Source of the DNA: Subtercola sp.
GTDB taxonomy: Bacteria > Actinomycetota > Actinomycetes > Actinomycetales > Microbacteriaceae
Direction of reading: 5' to 3'
Length of the DNA stretch: 64,000 bases
Assembly (NCBI GenBank): GCA_025463745.1
Contig: JAODBB010000005.1
Location: 59,329 to 123,328, forward strand
Position numbers and translations under genes: made by a program
The notes under the pieces: generated by a model
What the model saw: the letters and a program-made list of their open reading frames with translations, nothing else
Told to the model about the DNA's origin: nothing
Databases searched by the model: none
In this document: positions 25,791 to 34,294 of the stretch, piece by piece
Layout of the letters: every line of letters starts with the position of its first letter
Position numbering within the stretch: the first letter of the stretch is position 1

Positions 25791-25851
25791 CCTGGCTAGA
25801 TCAGATAGCCAGGTTATCACGATTGATCCTCACGTTCTAGGGTTGCTAGAA
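25791..25851. promoter_or_regulatory. antitoxin operator palindromes
   Basis: CCTGGCTA (25791-25798) and TAGCCAGG (25806-25813) are exact complements with a seven-base spacer, directly upstream of the antitoxin ATG. A second pair, TTCTAG (25835-25840) and CTAGAA (25846-25851), lies 22 bases further. Two sites fit the conditional cooperativity known for toxin-antitoxin autoregulation. Confidence 0.75.
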
Positions 25852-25885
25852 GATGTGAGAGTCGATCAGCGCGTCAGCGTGAGCG

Positions 25886-26077
25886 TCAGCGGCGCACGCG
25901 ACCGCGACCGAAGACGAGCCAGAGAATCGAGCCGAGCAGGCTGAGGAAGAACGCGACCAGAATCCAGATGAATTTGCCGAAGGCGCCATGGTTCGGGTTT
26001 CGCACGATAGAGACGATGGTCACGATGAAGATGATGAAGAAGATGATGCTGAAGATTGAGGCGGAGATCGGTTCCAC
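25886..26077 (-). CDS. small PLDc_N-type membrane protein
   Basis: 63 residues from GTG. Two spans with the central RNPNHGAFGKFIWILVAFFLSLLG and ending VFGRGRVRR resemble the N-terminal membrane segment of cardiolipin synthases (PLDc_N), which also occurs as a stand-alone small protein in actinobacteria. The ribosome site is weak. The role is unknown. Confidence 0.7.
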   Translation of the reverse strand: MEPISASIFSIIFFIIFIVTIVSIVRNPNHGAFGKFIWILVAFFLSLLGSILWLVFGRGRVRR

Positions 26078-26108
26078 AGGGCACCACTTTCTGCGCTCGG
26101 GTAGCGCG

Positions 26109-27125
26109 TCACGTCATTGTAGCGAGCCCCGACCGCCGGGCCCGTCGCGCAGCCACGACGAACACGATCGACCGGGCGGCAATCGCCACGACGATGGCGC
26201 TCGCCACTGCCAACACAGCCCACGACACAGCCTGCCAGCCCGCAAAAGGTGAGGCCGCGAACCAGCGCACCGAGAAGTTCGCTGCCGACGCCGCCGGAAA
26301 GGTGAAAGCCCAGAACGCCAGGCTGAAGGCGATCTTGCGGTATTCCGGCAGCAGCACGATCTGCACGAGCAGCATCATCACCACCACCCCGGCGAAGGCG
26401 AACTCGATCGCACCTGACGCGCCACCGGATGCCGCGAACCAGGCGATTCCGCCGGTCGCCGGTGGGGCCAGCAGTACGGCCAGGGTCGGCTTGACTGCAT
26501 CTGGCAGCTGACTTCGCGTCATCAAGCGACCGGTCACCACGGTGCCGACGACGAGCCAGAAGAAGACCCCGACCCCGAAGGCGGCGACCGCAGCCTCGTG
26601 CGCCGCGACGCTGCTCAGGCCGATGCTCGCGATGAACGCCCCGGCCACAACGGGCAAGAAGTAACCCGGATGCAACGAGTCGATGTGCAGGTCACCACTG
26701 AGCCAGTGCGCGAAGAGCTGCGCGGCTACGACACCCAAAGCCGCGACAAGCACGCCCATGATCCAGGGCGCGGCAGCCGGAACGTATTGCCCGTAGTACG
26801 TGGCCAGCACGATGCCCACGACCGGAATGTACGAGGCGAATGGCCCGATGCCGGGGTGTGTGAGGTCGGCCAGAAATGCTCCGCGGCGCACAGAGCCTTC
26901 GACGATATAGGTGACCGAGAAGACGACCCAGATCACGCCGGCGACAGCGAACAGTAGTTCGGAGGGCCAGGTCGGTGCGCCCAGTAATGTTGCGCCGGCC
27001 GACCAGGCTCCGCCGAGGCCGGCCAGGCCGAGCGGCACCGCGAACAGGTTGAGACCGAGACCGCGCGGCCGGCGGCGCGCAGTTCGCACCCGGCCGATGC
27101 GCCCGGGCGGGCGATCAGCCGCCAT
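26109..27125 (-). CDS. TDT/SLAC1-family membrane transporter (TehA-like)
   Basis: 338 residues and about ten spans. Conserved features include NLFAVPLGLAGLGGAW near the start, GPFASYIPVVGIVLATYYGQ and the terminal SFAFPAAS-like segment (FWAFTFPAASAANFSVRWF). This family covers tellurite-resistance TehA, dicarboxylate and sulfite carriers and the plant anion channel SLAC1. The ATG at 27125 overlaps the 3' end of the PanE-like gene by 11 bases, so the genes are coupled. The anion carried cannot be decided from sequence. Confidence 0.82.
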   Translation of the reverse strand: MAADRPPGRIGRVRTARRRPRGLGLNLFAVPLGLAGLGGAWSAGATLLGAPTWPSELLFAVAGVIWVVFSVTYIVEGSVRRGAFLADLTHPGIGPFASYIPVVGIVLATYYGQYVPAAAPWIMGVLVAALGVVAAQLFAHWLSGDLHIDSLHPGYFLPVVAGAFIASIGLSSVAAHEAAVAAFGVGVFFWLVVGTVVTGRLMTRSQLPDAVKPTLAVLLAPPATGGIAWFAASGGASGAIEFAFAGVVVMMLLVQIVLLPEYRKIAFSLAFWAFTFPAASAANFSVRWFAASPFAGWQAVSWAVLAVASAIVVAIAARSIVFVVAARRARRSGLATMT

Positions 27126-28068
27126 GACGAGAGCCACGATAGACGACGAGGCCCGCGTACGCCAGCTCGAGCACGGGCACCGCCACACCCCGCGCCTTCC
27201 CGCGTGCGACGAGGTCGCCGACGATCTGGTCGGCCTCCACATCGCGGCCCTGACGAAGGTCGCGGAACATCGAGGTCGCGAACGACGAGCCCGGCTCGGT
27301 GAGGGTCGCCAGCGTGCGCCGCCGAGCTGCCTCGCGCGGCGCAAACCCCGCGGCCGACGCCACGGCGAAAGTCTCGTCGACGATCGACGTTGCGGCACTC
27401 GTGCCGCCCGGGGCCGCCACGATCTCGCCCACGGTTCCCCGCAGCAACGTGGTCAGGGCGCCGCCGGCGGCCAGCAGCATCCACTTCTCCCACATGTCGT
27501 GCTCGATGGTGCTCGACAGAGTGGCGCGAAAGCCAGTATCGGCGAGCGCGGCATCAATCGCGAGCATCCGGTCGCTTCGCGACCCGTCGAACTCCCCATA
27601 CGCCAGGGCGGCACCGGGGCCGACCTGGCGAACGGCACCGTCGGAGTCGAGCTGAGCCGCCACGAGACAGAGGCCCCCGCAGACACGTTCGGCACCGAAC
27701 CGATCGCCCAGCAGGTCGAGATGCCGCATTCCGTTCAGCACCGGCAGAATGACGGTCGAGTCGCTCACGGCAGGGGCGATGTCGTCGAGCGCCTGCTCGA
27801 GCGCATACGCCTTCACCGAGAGCAGAATCACATCGAAGGCGTCGGGTGCGGAACCCTCGGCCGGGTCGCCGGCGAGCTGCGAAGCAGTGATCGTGCGAAC
27901 CTCGAGAGTCGACTCATCGCCTTCGAACGGGCGGATGCGCAACCCGTCGCGCGCCAACTGCTCCGCGCGCGACTCGCGCACCAGAAACGTGACATCGCGC
28001 CCGGCCTGAACGAGTTTCGCGCCGAAGAAGCCGCCGACGGCGCCCGCTCCCACAATCAGAATGCGCAC
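27115..28068 (-). CDS. ketopantoate reductase-family protein (PanE/ApbA)
   Basis: 317 residues from GTG at 28068, with GGGAGGG about nine bases upstream. The Rossmann motif is ILIVGAGAVGGFFGAKL, followed by VTFLVRESRAEQLARDGL, the ISVKAY-type LLSVKAYALEQA and VLNGMRHLDLLGDRF. The catalytic Lys region is EKWMLLAAGGALTTLL. Family members reduce 2-dehydropantoate with NADPH for CoA synthesis, but actinobacteria often carry several paralogues of unknown substrate. It is coupled to a TDT transporter, not to pantothenate genes, so I leave the symbol blank. Confidence 0.85.
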   Translation of the reverse strand: MRILIVGAGAVGGFFGAKLVQAGRDVTFLVRESRAEQLARDGLRIRPFEGDESTLEVRTITASQLAGDPAEGSAPDAFDVILLSVKAYALEQALDDIAPAVSDSTVILPVLNGMRHLDLLGDRFGAERVCGGLCLVAAQLDSDGAVRQVGPGAALAYGEFDGSRSDRMLAIDAALADTGFRATLSSTIEHDMWEKWMLLAAGGALTTLLRGTVGEIVAAPGGTSAATSIVDETFAVASAAGFAPREAARRRTLATLTEPGSSFATSMFRDLRQGRDVEADQIVGDLVARGKARGVAVPVLELAYAGLVVYRGSRHGG

Positions 28069-28152
28069 CGGCTCACCCTCCCCTTCGCTGAACTGAACGC
28101 TACCGCACGCCACGAATCAGCACGGGGCCGGTCGACTCAGCTCGGGCGCCGG

Positions 28153-29004
28153 TCAGCTCGCTTCAAGGTCACCCCACCGCGCTCGTGCACCCAGATAGAG
28201 CCCGTACGCGATGAGGCCTGCGCCCACGACGATGAGGATGACCACGCCGAACGGCAACGCTGCCAGGGCCATCAGGGCGCCGTCCATTCCGCTCGCCTTC
28301 GACGGATCGAGCGTGAAGGCGGCGACGACGAACAGCACGCCCACGACCGCCAGCGCGACCCCCTTGGCAATGTATCCACCCACGCCGAGGCCGATGACGG
28401 CGCGGCCGGTCGCACCAGACGGAACGCTGAGGTCTTTCGTGAACTTCTTCGTCGCCCCTCTCACCACGAAGAACACACCGATTCCGAACACGACGAGGCC
28501 GATCACCACGAGCAGAATCGCCCCGCCCGGCGTAGCGATGAGCTGAGCGCTTGCGCTCTGGCTGCTGCTCGACGAGCTCTTGCTTCCGCCGAGGGCGAAG
28601 GTCAAAGCGGTGACGCCGATCACGAGATAGGCCACCGCCTTACCGAATTCCGACGCCCGCTTGCCCCAGCGTTTCTTCGCATCGCTCTGGCGAACGAGAA
28701 AGCCCTGCACGATCTGCCACAGACCGAGCGCGAACAGACCGACGACGACGACCCAGAGCAGCACGATTCCGGCCGGGTTCGAGGCGAGCTGCGACAACGC
28801 GCCGGACTGATCGGCCTCGGTGCCGCCCGAAGAGCCCGCCGATGCGCTCGCGCCGCCGCCAGAGGAGGCCGCGATCGAAATGGCGATGATGCCGATGAGC
28901 ACGTGCAGCAGCCCGTTCACGGCGTATCCGAGACGAGCGAGAATGCGCAAAGCGGTACTGTTGCGCGCCGTATCGGCGGCTTTCGTGGCAGAGGAGCCGG
29001 TCAT
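28153..29004 (-). CDS. DUF1206 membrane protein
   Basis: 283 residues with six spans arranged as three two-span repeats: LARLGYAVNGLLHVLIGIIA, FGKAVAYLVIGVTALTFAL and VGGYIAKGVALAVVGVLFVV open the three units. This is the plan of DUF1206 proteins of actinobacteria. A Gly/Ser/Ala-rich loop joins the first pair. The ribosome site before ATG 29004 is poor. Function unknown. Confidence 0.82.
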   Translation of the reverse strand: MTGSSATKAADTARNSTALRILARLGYAVNGLLHVLIGIIAISIAASSGGGASASAGSSGGTEADQSGALSQLASNPAGIVLLWVVVVGLFALGLWQIVQGFLVRQSDAKKRWGKRASEFGKAVAYLVIGVTALTFALGGSKSSSSSSQSASAQLIATPGGAILLVVIGLVVFGIGVFFVVRGATKKFTKDLSVPSGATGRAVIGLGVGGYIAKGVALAVVGVLFVVAAFTLDPSKASGMDGALMALAALPFGVVILIVVGAGLIAYGLYLGARARWGDLEAS

Positions 29005-29114
29005 CCATTCAGCGTAGTTGCGGCCGTGAATGAGCCCTCGGGGGTTGCAGGATGCCCGGGCGTATGCCACACCCACCGCCAGGCTCTAGGCTGGTTGTGT
29101 TCGTGCACAGTGCA

Positions 29115-29135
29115 TTCGCCGTCGTGCGCGGCGAA
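29115..29135. promoter_or_regulatory. inverted repeat upstream of a small membrane-protein gene
   Basis: TTCGCCG (29115-29121) and CGGCGAA (29129-29135) form a perfect seven-base stem with a seven-base loop, 45 bases before the GTG start at 29180. It could be an operator or a leader hairpin. Confidence 0.4.
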
Positions 29136-29179
29136 CACGGCCCTAGTGACACAGGTGCGAGACCAGAGGAGCAACACGC

Positions 29180-29557
29180 GTGGTAACCAACATCATCGAC
29201 AAGGCTCCGGGTAAGCCGCTGCCGAAGCCGCTCGCCGGTCTCACGTTCGTGCTCATGTGGGCCGTCGCCATCGTGCTTTTCAGCATCGCTCACCTCGTGA
29301 CAGACCCGCAGGCCGGCGCCTTCGTCGTCGATACCGGGTTGGTGCTGCTCTCTGTCGGGTTCTCGATGCTGTTCATCGACTGGGCTCGCACCGCCGTTCG
29401 TGCCCTGTTCTTCGGCCTCATCGCCATCGGGCTGTTCGCCATCGCCGACTTCGGCCAGATCTTGGTGATGACCTACACGCTGCGCATTCTGGTTCCGCTG
29501 CTCGCGCTGTACATGCCCGTCAACCGCATCTCGGCGAACTTCCGCATCTTCGCCTAG
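29180..29557 (+). CDS. small four-span membrane protein
   Basis: 125 residues from GTG, with GAGGAG about ten bases upstream. There are four hydrophobic segments (LTFVLMWAVAIVLFSIAHLV, VDTGLVLLSVGFSMLFI, ALFFGLIAIGLFAIADFG, LRILVPLLALYM) and a short cytoplasmic end RISANFRIFA. I do not recognise the family. It is divergent from the DUF1206 gene. Confidence 0.7.
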   Translation: MVTNIIDKAPGKPLPKPLAGLTFVLMWAVAIVLFSIAHLVTDPQAGAFVVDTGLVLLSVGFSMLFIDWARTAVRALFFGLIAIGLFAIADFGQILVMTYTLRILVPLLALYMPVNRISANFRIFA

Positions 29558-29674
29558 CGCCGCCGCCCGCGGAGCCGCCCACCTGATAACTCTGAAGTTT
29601 TCTGCGCTTTCGCGTAATGAAACGCTTCTTCTCGTGTCTCCCATTCGGGGGGTATTTTTGAGGAGGGGTAGGGC

Positions 29675-30088
29675 ATGAGATCGATCAGAGTGAATTACCG
29701 TACCGAGACGCGGGACTTCGAGTTCTGCAATCGCCGCGGCGAAGCCATCGACATCGCTGCGGCGCCGGGTCGGCCCAACGCCGGTGCCGTGCTGCTCAGC
29801 GAGGCCGAGCGCCCCGAAGCCGCCGACGTCGTCGGCACGAGACTCGGGTCAGGAACCCTCATCGGTTACCTCTCGCGAGCCGTGCACGAGACGGGTTTGC
29901 GGCTCGTGATTCTCACCGTGCTCACCGATTCGGGCGAACAGGTGGCCGGGCCGGTGCTCAGCGAACAGCTCGACGACGACGAAGCAGGCCTCATCATGCG
30001 GGCCGCGGCAGCGACCGACGACCCGATCAGCACCCTGCGCAGGTTCGTGACGTTCCGGCCAGACCGTGACACGCTTGCGAGCATCTAG
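29675..30088 (+). CDS. conserved-looking hypothetical protein
   Basis: 137 residues, soluble, with a strong ribosome site (GAGGAGGGG) before the ATG. The predicted pattern is strand-rich at the start (IRVNYRTETRDFEF), then a helix near VIGYLSRAVHETGLRLVIL-type sequence, and ends FRPDRDTLASI. No motif suggests an activity. The preceding 117 bases are AT-rich for this genome and probably hold its own promoter. Confidence 0.65.
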   Translation: MRSIRVNYRTETRDFEFCNRRGEAIDIAAAPGRPNAGAVLLSEAERPEAADVVGTRLGSGTLIGYLSRAVHETGLRLVILTVLTDSGEQVAGPVLSEQLDDDEAGLIMRAAAATDDPISTLRRFVTFRPDRDTLASI

Positions 30089-30151
30089 GCCTTATTGCAA
30101 CCCGAGGTCGATGACCGCGCCCGACGACGCGTTAACGGCCGACCGGCGCCC

Positions 30152-31717
30152 CTAATGCCCGACCGGCACGCCGCCTTCGACATCGGCCGGCTTGCGCACG
30201 AAGAACGCCACGACGATCGCGGCAACCGAGATGATCGCCCCCACGAGAAAAGCAGCGGCGATTCCGTCGGTCTGCGCGACGACCGGCGAATCGCCCGCCA
30301 CCACGAGCGTGGTCGCCCGCGTGGTCATGATGGTCACGAACAAGGCTGTACCCGCGGCACCAGCCACCTGCTGCACGGTTCCGACGACGGCAGAGCCGTG
30401 CGAGTACAGCGCCGGTTTGAGCGACCCGAGGCTCGCCGTGAACAGCGGAGTGAACAGCAATGCCAGACCGACGCTGAGCACAATGTGGGCCACAAGCACC
30501 ATCCACACCGGGGTGGTCGGGGTCACCATGGTGAGGCACCACAACACCGCACTCACCACGAAAGCGCCGGGGATGAGCAAAATGCTCGGCCCGCGTTTGT
30601 CGTAGATGCGGCCCACCAGCGGCGCCAGCGCGCCCATCACGAGCCCACCGGGCAAGAGCAGCAGTCCCGTCGACAGGGTGCTGAGTCCGAGCACGTTCTG
30701 CAGGTACAACGGCAGCAGAATGAGGGTGCCGAACAGCGCCATCATGCTGATTGCGAACATGATGATCGACAGTGTGAAGTTCTTAGACGTGAACGTGCGC
30801 AGGTCGAGAAGAGCACGGTCGCTACGTTGCAACTGCAGCTGGCGCAGCACGAACAGGGCGAGCGCCACAAGCCCGATGGCGAGCGGGGCCCAGCCGGGCA
30901 TCCACCCCACCGCACTGTCGCCGCCGATGGTGGTGAGCCCGTATACCAGGCCACCGAAACCGAATGCCGACAGAATGACCGAGAGCACGTCGAACGGCGC
31001 CTTGCGCGGTGTCGTCACGTTCGGAATGCGAAGCGCACCGAGAACGAGCGCGGCGAGGGCGATGGGCAGAACGAGCCAGAACATCCAGCGCCAGTCGAGC
31101 ACGCTCAGAATGAGCCCGGAGATGGTGGGGCCGATGGCCGGCGCCACCGAGATCACGATCGAGATGTTACCCATGGTGCGGCCGCGCGACGCCGGCGGTA
31201 CCAGCGTCATGACGGTCGTCATCAGCAGAGGCATCATGATGGCCGTACCGCAGGCTTGAACGACGCGGCCGACAATGAGCATTTCGAAGCCGGGTGCGCT
31301 GGCGGCGAGCAAGGTGCCGACGCTGAACAGGGTCATCGCCGCGACGTAGACCGGCTTGGTGTTGAAGCGCTGCAGGAGAAAGCCGGTGATGGGAATCACG
31401 ACGGCCATCGTGAGCATGAACGCGGTCGTCACCCACTGCGCCTGCTCGGCGGGAATGTCGAGACTCGACATGAGTTTGGGCAGCGCCACGCTCATGATGG
31501 TCTCGTTGAGAATGACGACGAACGTGCTCACCAACAGAATGCCGATGACCAGCCTGTTACGCGCGTCGAGCGCGTGTTGGGCGTCGAGACCGGGCGTGGT
31601 GGCTGCCGAAGATGCTGCCGCCGATGCCGTTTCGTCTACGAAGACCTCCGTCGGCGCTTCGCTCGCGATGAGAGTCTCGTGTGTAGCCCGGGTGTCGGGG
31701 AGTAAGTTGTCGGCCAA
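30152..31717 (-). CDS. DHA2-family MFS drug exporter
   Basis: 521 residues, 14 predicted spans, starting at TTG with AGGAG six bases upstream. The family signature LNETIMSVALPKLMSSL follows the first span. QWVTTAFMLTMAVVIPITGFL and the motif C region GPTISGLILSVLDWRWMFWLVLP are present. EmrB/QacA-type proteins export cationic or hydrophobic drugs with protons. A TetR-style palindrome lies upstream but no TetR gene is adjacent. Confidence 0.9.
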   Translation of the reverse strand: MADNLLPDTRATHETLIASEAPTEVFVDETASAAASSAATTPGLDAQHALDARNRLVIGILLVSTFVVILNETIMSVALPKLMSSLDIPAEQAQWVTTAFMLTMAVVIPITGFLLQRFNTKPVYVAAMTLFSVGTLLAASAPGFEMLIVGRVVQACGTAIMMPLLMTTVMTLVPPASRGRTMGNISIVISVAPAIGPTISGLILSVLDWRWMFWLVLPIALAALVLGALRIPNVTTPRKAPFDVLSVILSAFGFGGLVYGLTTIGGDSAVGWMPGWAPLAIGLVALALFVLRQLQLQRSDRALLDLRTFTSKNFTLSIIMFAISMMALFGTLILLPLYLQNVLGLSTLSTGLLLLPGGLVMGALAPLVGRIYDKRGPSILLIPGAFVVSAVLWCLTMVTPTTPVWMVLVAHIVLSVGLALLFTPLFTASLGSLKPALYSHGSAVVGTVQQVAGAAGTALFVTIMTTRATTLVVAGDSPVVAQTDGIAAAFLVGAIISVAAIVVAFFVRKPADVEGGVPVGH

Positions 31718-31864
31718 CGTGGCTCCTGTCGATGCAAGCGTTTAGAGGGAGGGGTGCCCGCGCTGGGTCAAAGCGCGGATCGCGCGGCATTATTCCGCCG
31801 CGAAAATGAACTTCTGGTTGCGGCAGACACTATCTGGCACCACCGACAACGTCGACCGTTCCTC

Positions 31865-31883
31865 ATGTGTACGCTGTTCACAT
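31865..31883. promoter_or_regulatory. possible operator upstream of the MFS exporter
   Basis: ATGTG (31865-31869) and CACAT (31879-31883) flank TACGCTGTT, followed by TAGCGCACACAGTGCGC. This GTGTACnnnGTTCAC-like arrangement is typical of TetR/AcrR targets before MFS genes. It lies about 150 bases upstream of the exporter start. Confidence 0.45.
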
Positions 31884-31959
31884 TAGCGCACACAGTGCGC
31901 TCTCGCTAGCGAACGCCCGCCTCGGCCTCCCGCCAAGCTCGCGCGCCCAGCTCGCCTGC

Positions 31960-32424
31960 CTAGCTCGCTTGCTCGAGACGTCGCTCGTAACAGAGCGACT
32001 GCGGCGAGTCCGCGTAGTAGCCGAAGCAAGGAATCGGAACGTATTGCTCGCGCTCGTAGAACCGCACCGCATCGGGCTGAGCCGGCCCGGTCTCCAGACG
32101 CAGCACCGTGATGCCCCGCGCCACCGCTTCGGCCTCGAGGGCGGCAAGAATGCTAGTCGAGACGCCCGTGCCACGCGCGGCCGGAACCACGAACATCCGT
32201 TTGATCTCGGCTGCGCCTCGATCGAGCAGTCGCAGAGCACCGCAGCCGACCGGGGAGCCGTCTTCGGCGCGGGCGATCAGAAAGACTTCGATGTCGTCGG
32301 CCGACGGCTTCGTTCCCGGCTCGGTGTCGGCGCCATACCTGTTGTCGAGCTCGTCACGCTGGGCCTGCCGCAGCGTCTCGCCGTCACTATCGTGCCAGTC
32401 GGCCCGTTCGATCGAAATGCTCAC
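31960..32424 (-). CDS. GNAT-family N-acetyltransferase
   Basis: 154 residues. The acetyl-CoA loop is MFVVPAARGTGVSTSILAAL (residues ~77-96). GCGALRLLDRGAAEIKRM precedes it and LETGPAQPDAVRFYEREQYV follows, giving a complete GNAT core. The end, PIPCFGYYADSPQSLCYERRL, is shared with small uncharacterised acetyltransferases. The acceptor amine is unknown. It is divergent from a second GNAT gene across a duplicated promoter segment. Confidence 0.88.
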   Translation of the reverse strand: MSISIERADWHDSDGETLRQAQRDELDNRYGADTEPGTKPSADDIEVFLIARAEDGSPVGCGALRLLDRGAAEIKRMFVVPAARGTGVSTSILAALEAEAVARGITVLRLETGPAQPDAVRFYEREQYVPIPCFGYYADSPQSLCYERRLEQAS

Positions 32425-32436
32425 CCCTCAATTGTG

Positions 32437-32524
32437 TCGTACGCTCGCGGTTCGATTTGTCTTGAACGCTCACGGCGGCCTCGGCTCGTACGCTCGCGGT
32501 TCGATTTGTCTCGAACGCTCACGA
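32437..32524. repeat. 39-bp direct repeat in a divergent promoter, period 49
   Basis: Two copies (32437-32475 and 32486-32524) share TCGTACGCTCGCGGTTCGAT and the following TTGTCT and GAACGCTCACG with one or two differences. Each holds an inverted repeat, GTTCGA-TTTGTC-TCGAAC (perfect in copy 2, one mismatch in copy 1). The duplication lies between two divergent GNAT genes and looks like a doubled operator. Confidence 0.8.
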
Positions 32525-32555
32525 CGCTCTGGTCTTGTACGGTTAGGCTCGAACC

Positions 32556-33068
32556 GTGCGTCTCGCTGACATTATCGTTCGCCCCACGACCGCCGAAGAC
32601 TGGGTCGATGTGCGTGCGCTGCGCCTCGAGATGCTGGCCGACACACCAATCGCTTTCGGCGACACCCTCGAATCGTCGAAGCTGCAAGGCGAGCAGTACT
32701 GGCGCGAGCGCGGCGCCCGCGGAACCACGGGAACCGGCGCGAATCTCGCCGCCATCGACCAGGCGGCCGGCGACCGCTGGGTGGGCACCATGGGCGGGTA
32801 CATCGATCGAACGGCCGGCCCGATGCTCGTGGGCGTCTACGTCTCGCCCGACTACCGTGGAACAGAGCGCGGGGTAACCGACGCGTTGATGGTGGGCATC
32901 GAAGAGTGGGCACGCGAGCATTCCAGCATGCTGACCTTGCATGTGCACAGCCAGAACGCGCGAGCGATCGCCGCCTACGAACGGCGCGGCTACGTGGCCA
33001 CCGGGCGGCTGTTCCCCTACATTCTCAACCCGCATCAGCGTGAGATGGAGATGCGCAAGCCGCTCTGA
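32556..33068 (+). CDS. GNAT-family N-acetyltransferase
   Basis: 170 residues from GTG. The N-terminus IIVRPTTAEDWVDVRALRLEML is classic for the family; the acetyl-CoA region is VYVSPDYRGTERGVTDALMVG and the end is LHVHSQNARAIAAYERRGYV, then LFPYILNPHQREMEMRKPL. It resembles the small-molecule acetyltransferases of the RimJ/phosphinothricin type; substrate unknown. Confidence 0.87.
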   Translation: MRLADIIVRPTTAEDWVDVRALRLEMLADTPIAFGDTLESSKLQGEQYWRERGARGTTGTGANLAAIDQAAGDRWVGTMGGYIDRTAGPMLVGVYVSPDYRGTERGVTDALMVGIEEWAREHSSMLTLHVHSQNARAIAAYERRGYVATGRLFPYILNPHQREMEMRKPL

Positions 33069-33178
33069 GCGGTCGAGCACGGTCGGTGTCGTAATGCACA
33101 ACCTTCGATCACGTCGAGTTCTCCACAATCGGCGGGCGGGCGGCCGGCGAGCGGATGCCCGTGGCCGAACATCGATGC

Positions 33179-33628
33179 ATGACAACTCTCACCACCACCG
33201 ACGCCCCGCTCGCCTCGCGAGATTCGCTGAGCGAACCCCTCACCACCGACCGTCTTCTCGAAGAGCAGGTGCTCTCGTGCATGGGCCCGGCGTGCCGCAC
33301 GCAGGTGTGGCTCCTGCTCCTCGATTCCGATGAACGCCAGTTGCCGGTTGCGATTCCGTGCGACGATCTGCGACCTGAGCCCTCCGAACTCGAGGTCGAC
33401 AATCTCGCGGCATTCGCAGCCGGAATGCTCTTCGACCGTGGCGGCAGCCAGCTTGTCATGGTGTGGGAGCGGCAAGGCCGCAGCTCACCGACTCCAGCAG
33501 ATGCCCGCTGGGCGGCCGCCTTCGCCGAGCGCTGCGAGCGTCGCGGCATTCGGCTTCGGGCGCAGCTGTTGTGTCACTCGCGTGGCGTGCGCGTGCTGCG
33601 CCCGGCCGAACTGCGGGCGGCGGCGTGA
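33179..33628 (+). CDS. hypothetical protein
   Basis: 149 residues from the ATG at 33179 (an in-frame ATG at 33155 would add eight). Segments such as VWLLLLDSDERQLPVAIPCDD and RCERRGIRLRAQLLCHSRGVRVL suggest an alpha/beta fold. It ends five bases before the convergent AlkB gene. I do not recognise the family, although the layout is compact and the reading frame shows normal high-GC third positions. Confidence 0.65.
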   Translation: MTTLTTTDAPLASRDSLSEPLTTDRLLEEQVLSCMGPACRTQVWLLLLDSDERQLPVAIPCDDLRPEPSELEVDNLAAFAAGMLFDRGGSQLVMVWERQGRSSPTPADARWAAAFAERCERRGIRLRAQLLCHSRGVRVLRPAELRAAA

Positions 33629-33633
33629 CTCAC

Positions 33634-34275
33634 CTACGCGCCGAGGCGCTTCCAGTGCGGCCGGAATTGAATGCTGATGCGCGGGCCGACTGCCTGCTTG
33701 GTCTTCAGAATCGCGTGCTCGTGCGTGCGCTGGCAGCTGCCGCCCATCACCACGAGGTCACCGTGACTGACGACGAACCGTCGCACCTCACCCCCACCCT
33801 TCGGCCGAAGCGAAAGGGTTCGCTCGGCTCCAACCGACACGATCGCCACCATGGTGTCTCGGTCGATCAGTCTTCCGACCCGGTCGCCGTGCCAGGCCAC
33901 GCTGTCGTCTCCGGTGCGATAGAAACAAAGCCCCGCGGTTTCGAATACCTGGTCTTTCGGCCGACCGTAGTGGTCGTTGAGATCGTCTTGCGCGCGATCG
34001 AGCAGACCATCAGGAAACGGGTCGTGCGGGCCGAACCACGAGACCAGGCGCGGCACGGCAACCACTTTGTCGTACATCGGCCGAGCATCCGCCTTCCACG
34101 GCACCTGCAGCGCGAGGCGCTCGAACAGCTCGTCGGAGTTGGTCACCCAGCCCGGCCGCACATCGAGCCATGCTCCTTCACCGAGCTCGACCCGCTGCAC
34201 CGTACCGCCGAGCGGTTGCACCTGTGGCGCGGCGCCGGGTTCGTCGAACAACGACATCTGATACGCAAGATTCAT
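33634..34275 (-). CDS. alkB: AlkB-family Fe(II)/2-oxoglutarate dioxygenase
   Basis: 213 residues. The iron ligands are visible: WHGDRVGRLI (HxD, residues ~129-131) and RTHEHAIL (distal His), with the 2-oxoglutarate Arg in PRISIQFR. AVPRLVSWFG and VSVGAERTLSLRPK are typical of bacterial AlkB homologues that oxidatively remove 1-methyladenine and 3-methylcytosine from DNA. The ATG at 34275 lies 19 bases from a perfect LexA box, which implies SOS induction. A start at 34257 (MSLFDEPG) is a shorter alternative. Confidence 0.88.
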   Translation of the reverse strand: MNLAYQMSLFDEPGAAPQVQPLGGTVQRVELGEGAWLDVRPGWVTNSDELFERLALQVPWKADARPMYDKVVAVPRLVSWFGPHDPFPDGLLDRAQDDLNDHYGRPKDQVFETAGLCFYRTGDDSVAWHGDRVGRLIDRDTMVAIVSVGAERTLSLRPKGGGEVRRFVVSHGDLVVMGGSCQRTHEHAILKTKQAVGPRISIQFRPHWKRLGA

Positions 34276-34294
34276 GTTTCGACTCTACCGAGTT

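Noticed and set aside
26911..29214. A 767-codon open frame on the plus strand opposite the TDT, PanE-like and DUF1206 genes
   Set aside because: Its product is Arg/His/Asp-rich without domains, and the minus-strand frames below it have clear family motifs. It is a high-GC shadow frame.
30095..31705. A 536-codon plus-strand frame opposite the DHA2 exporter
   Set aside because: Composition is His/Arg/Gln-rich and lacks hydrophobic core patterns; the opposite strand encodes a complete 14-span MFS protein.
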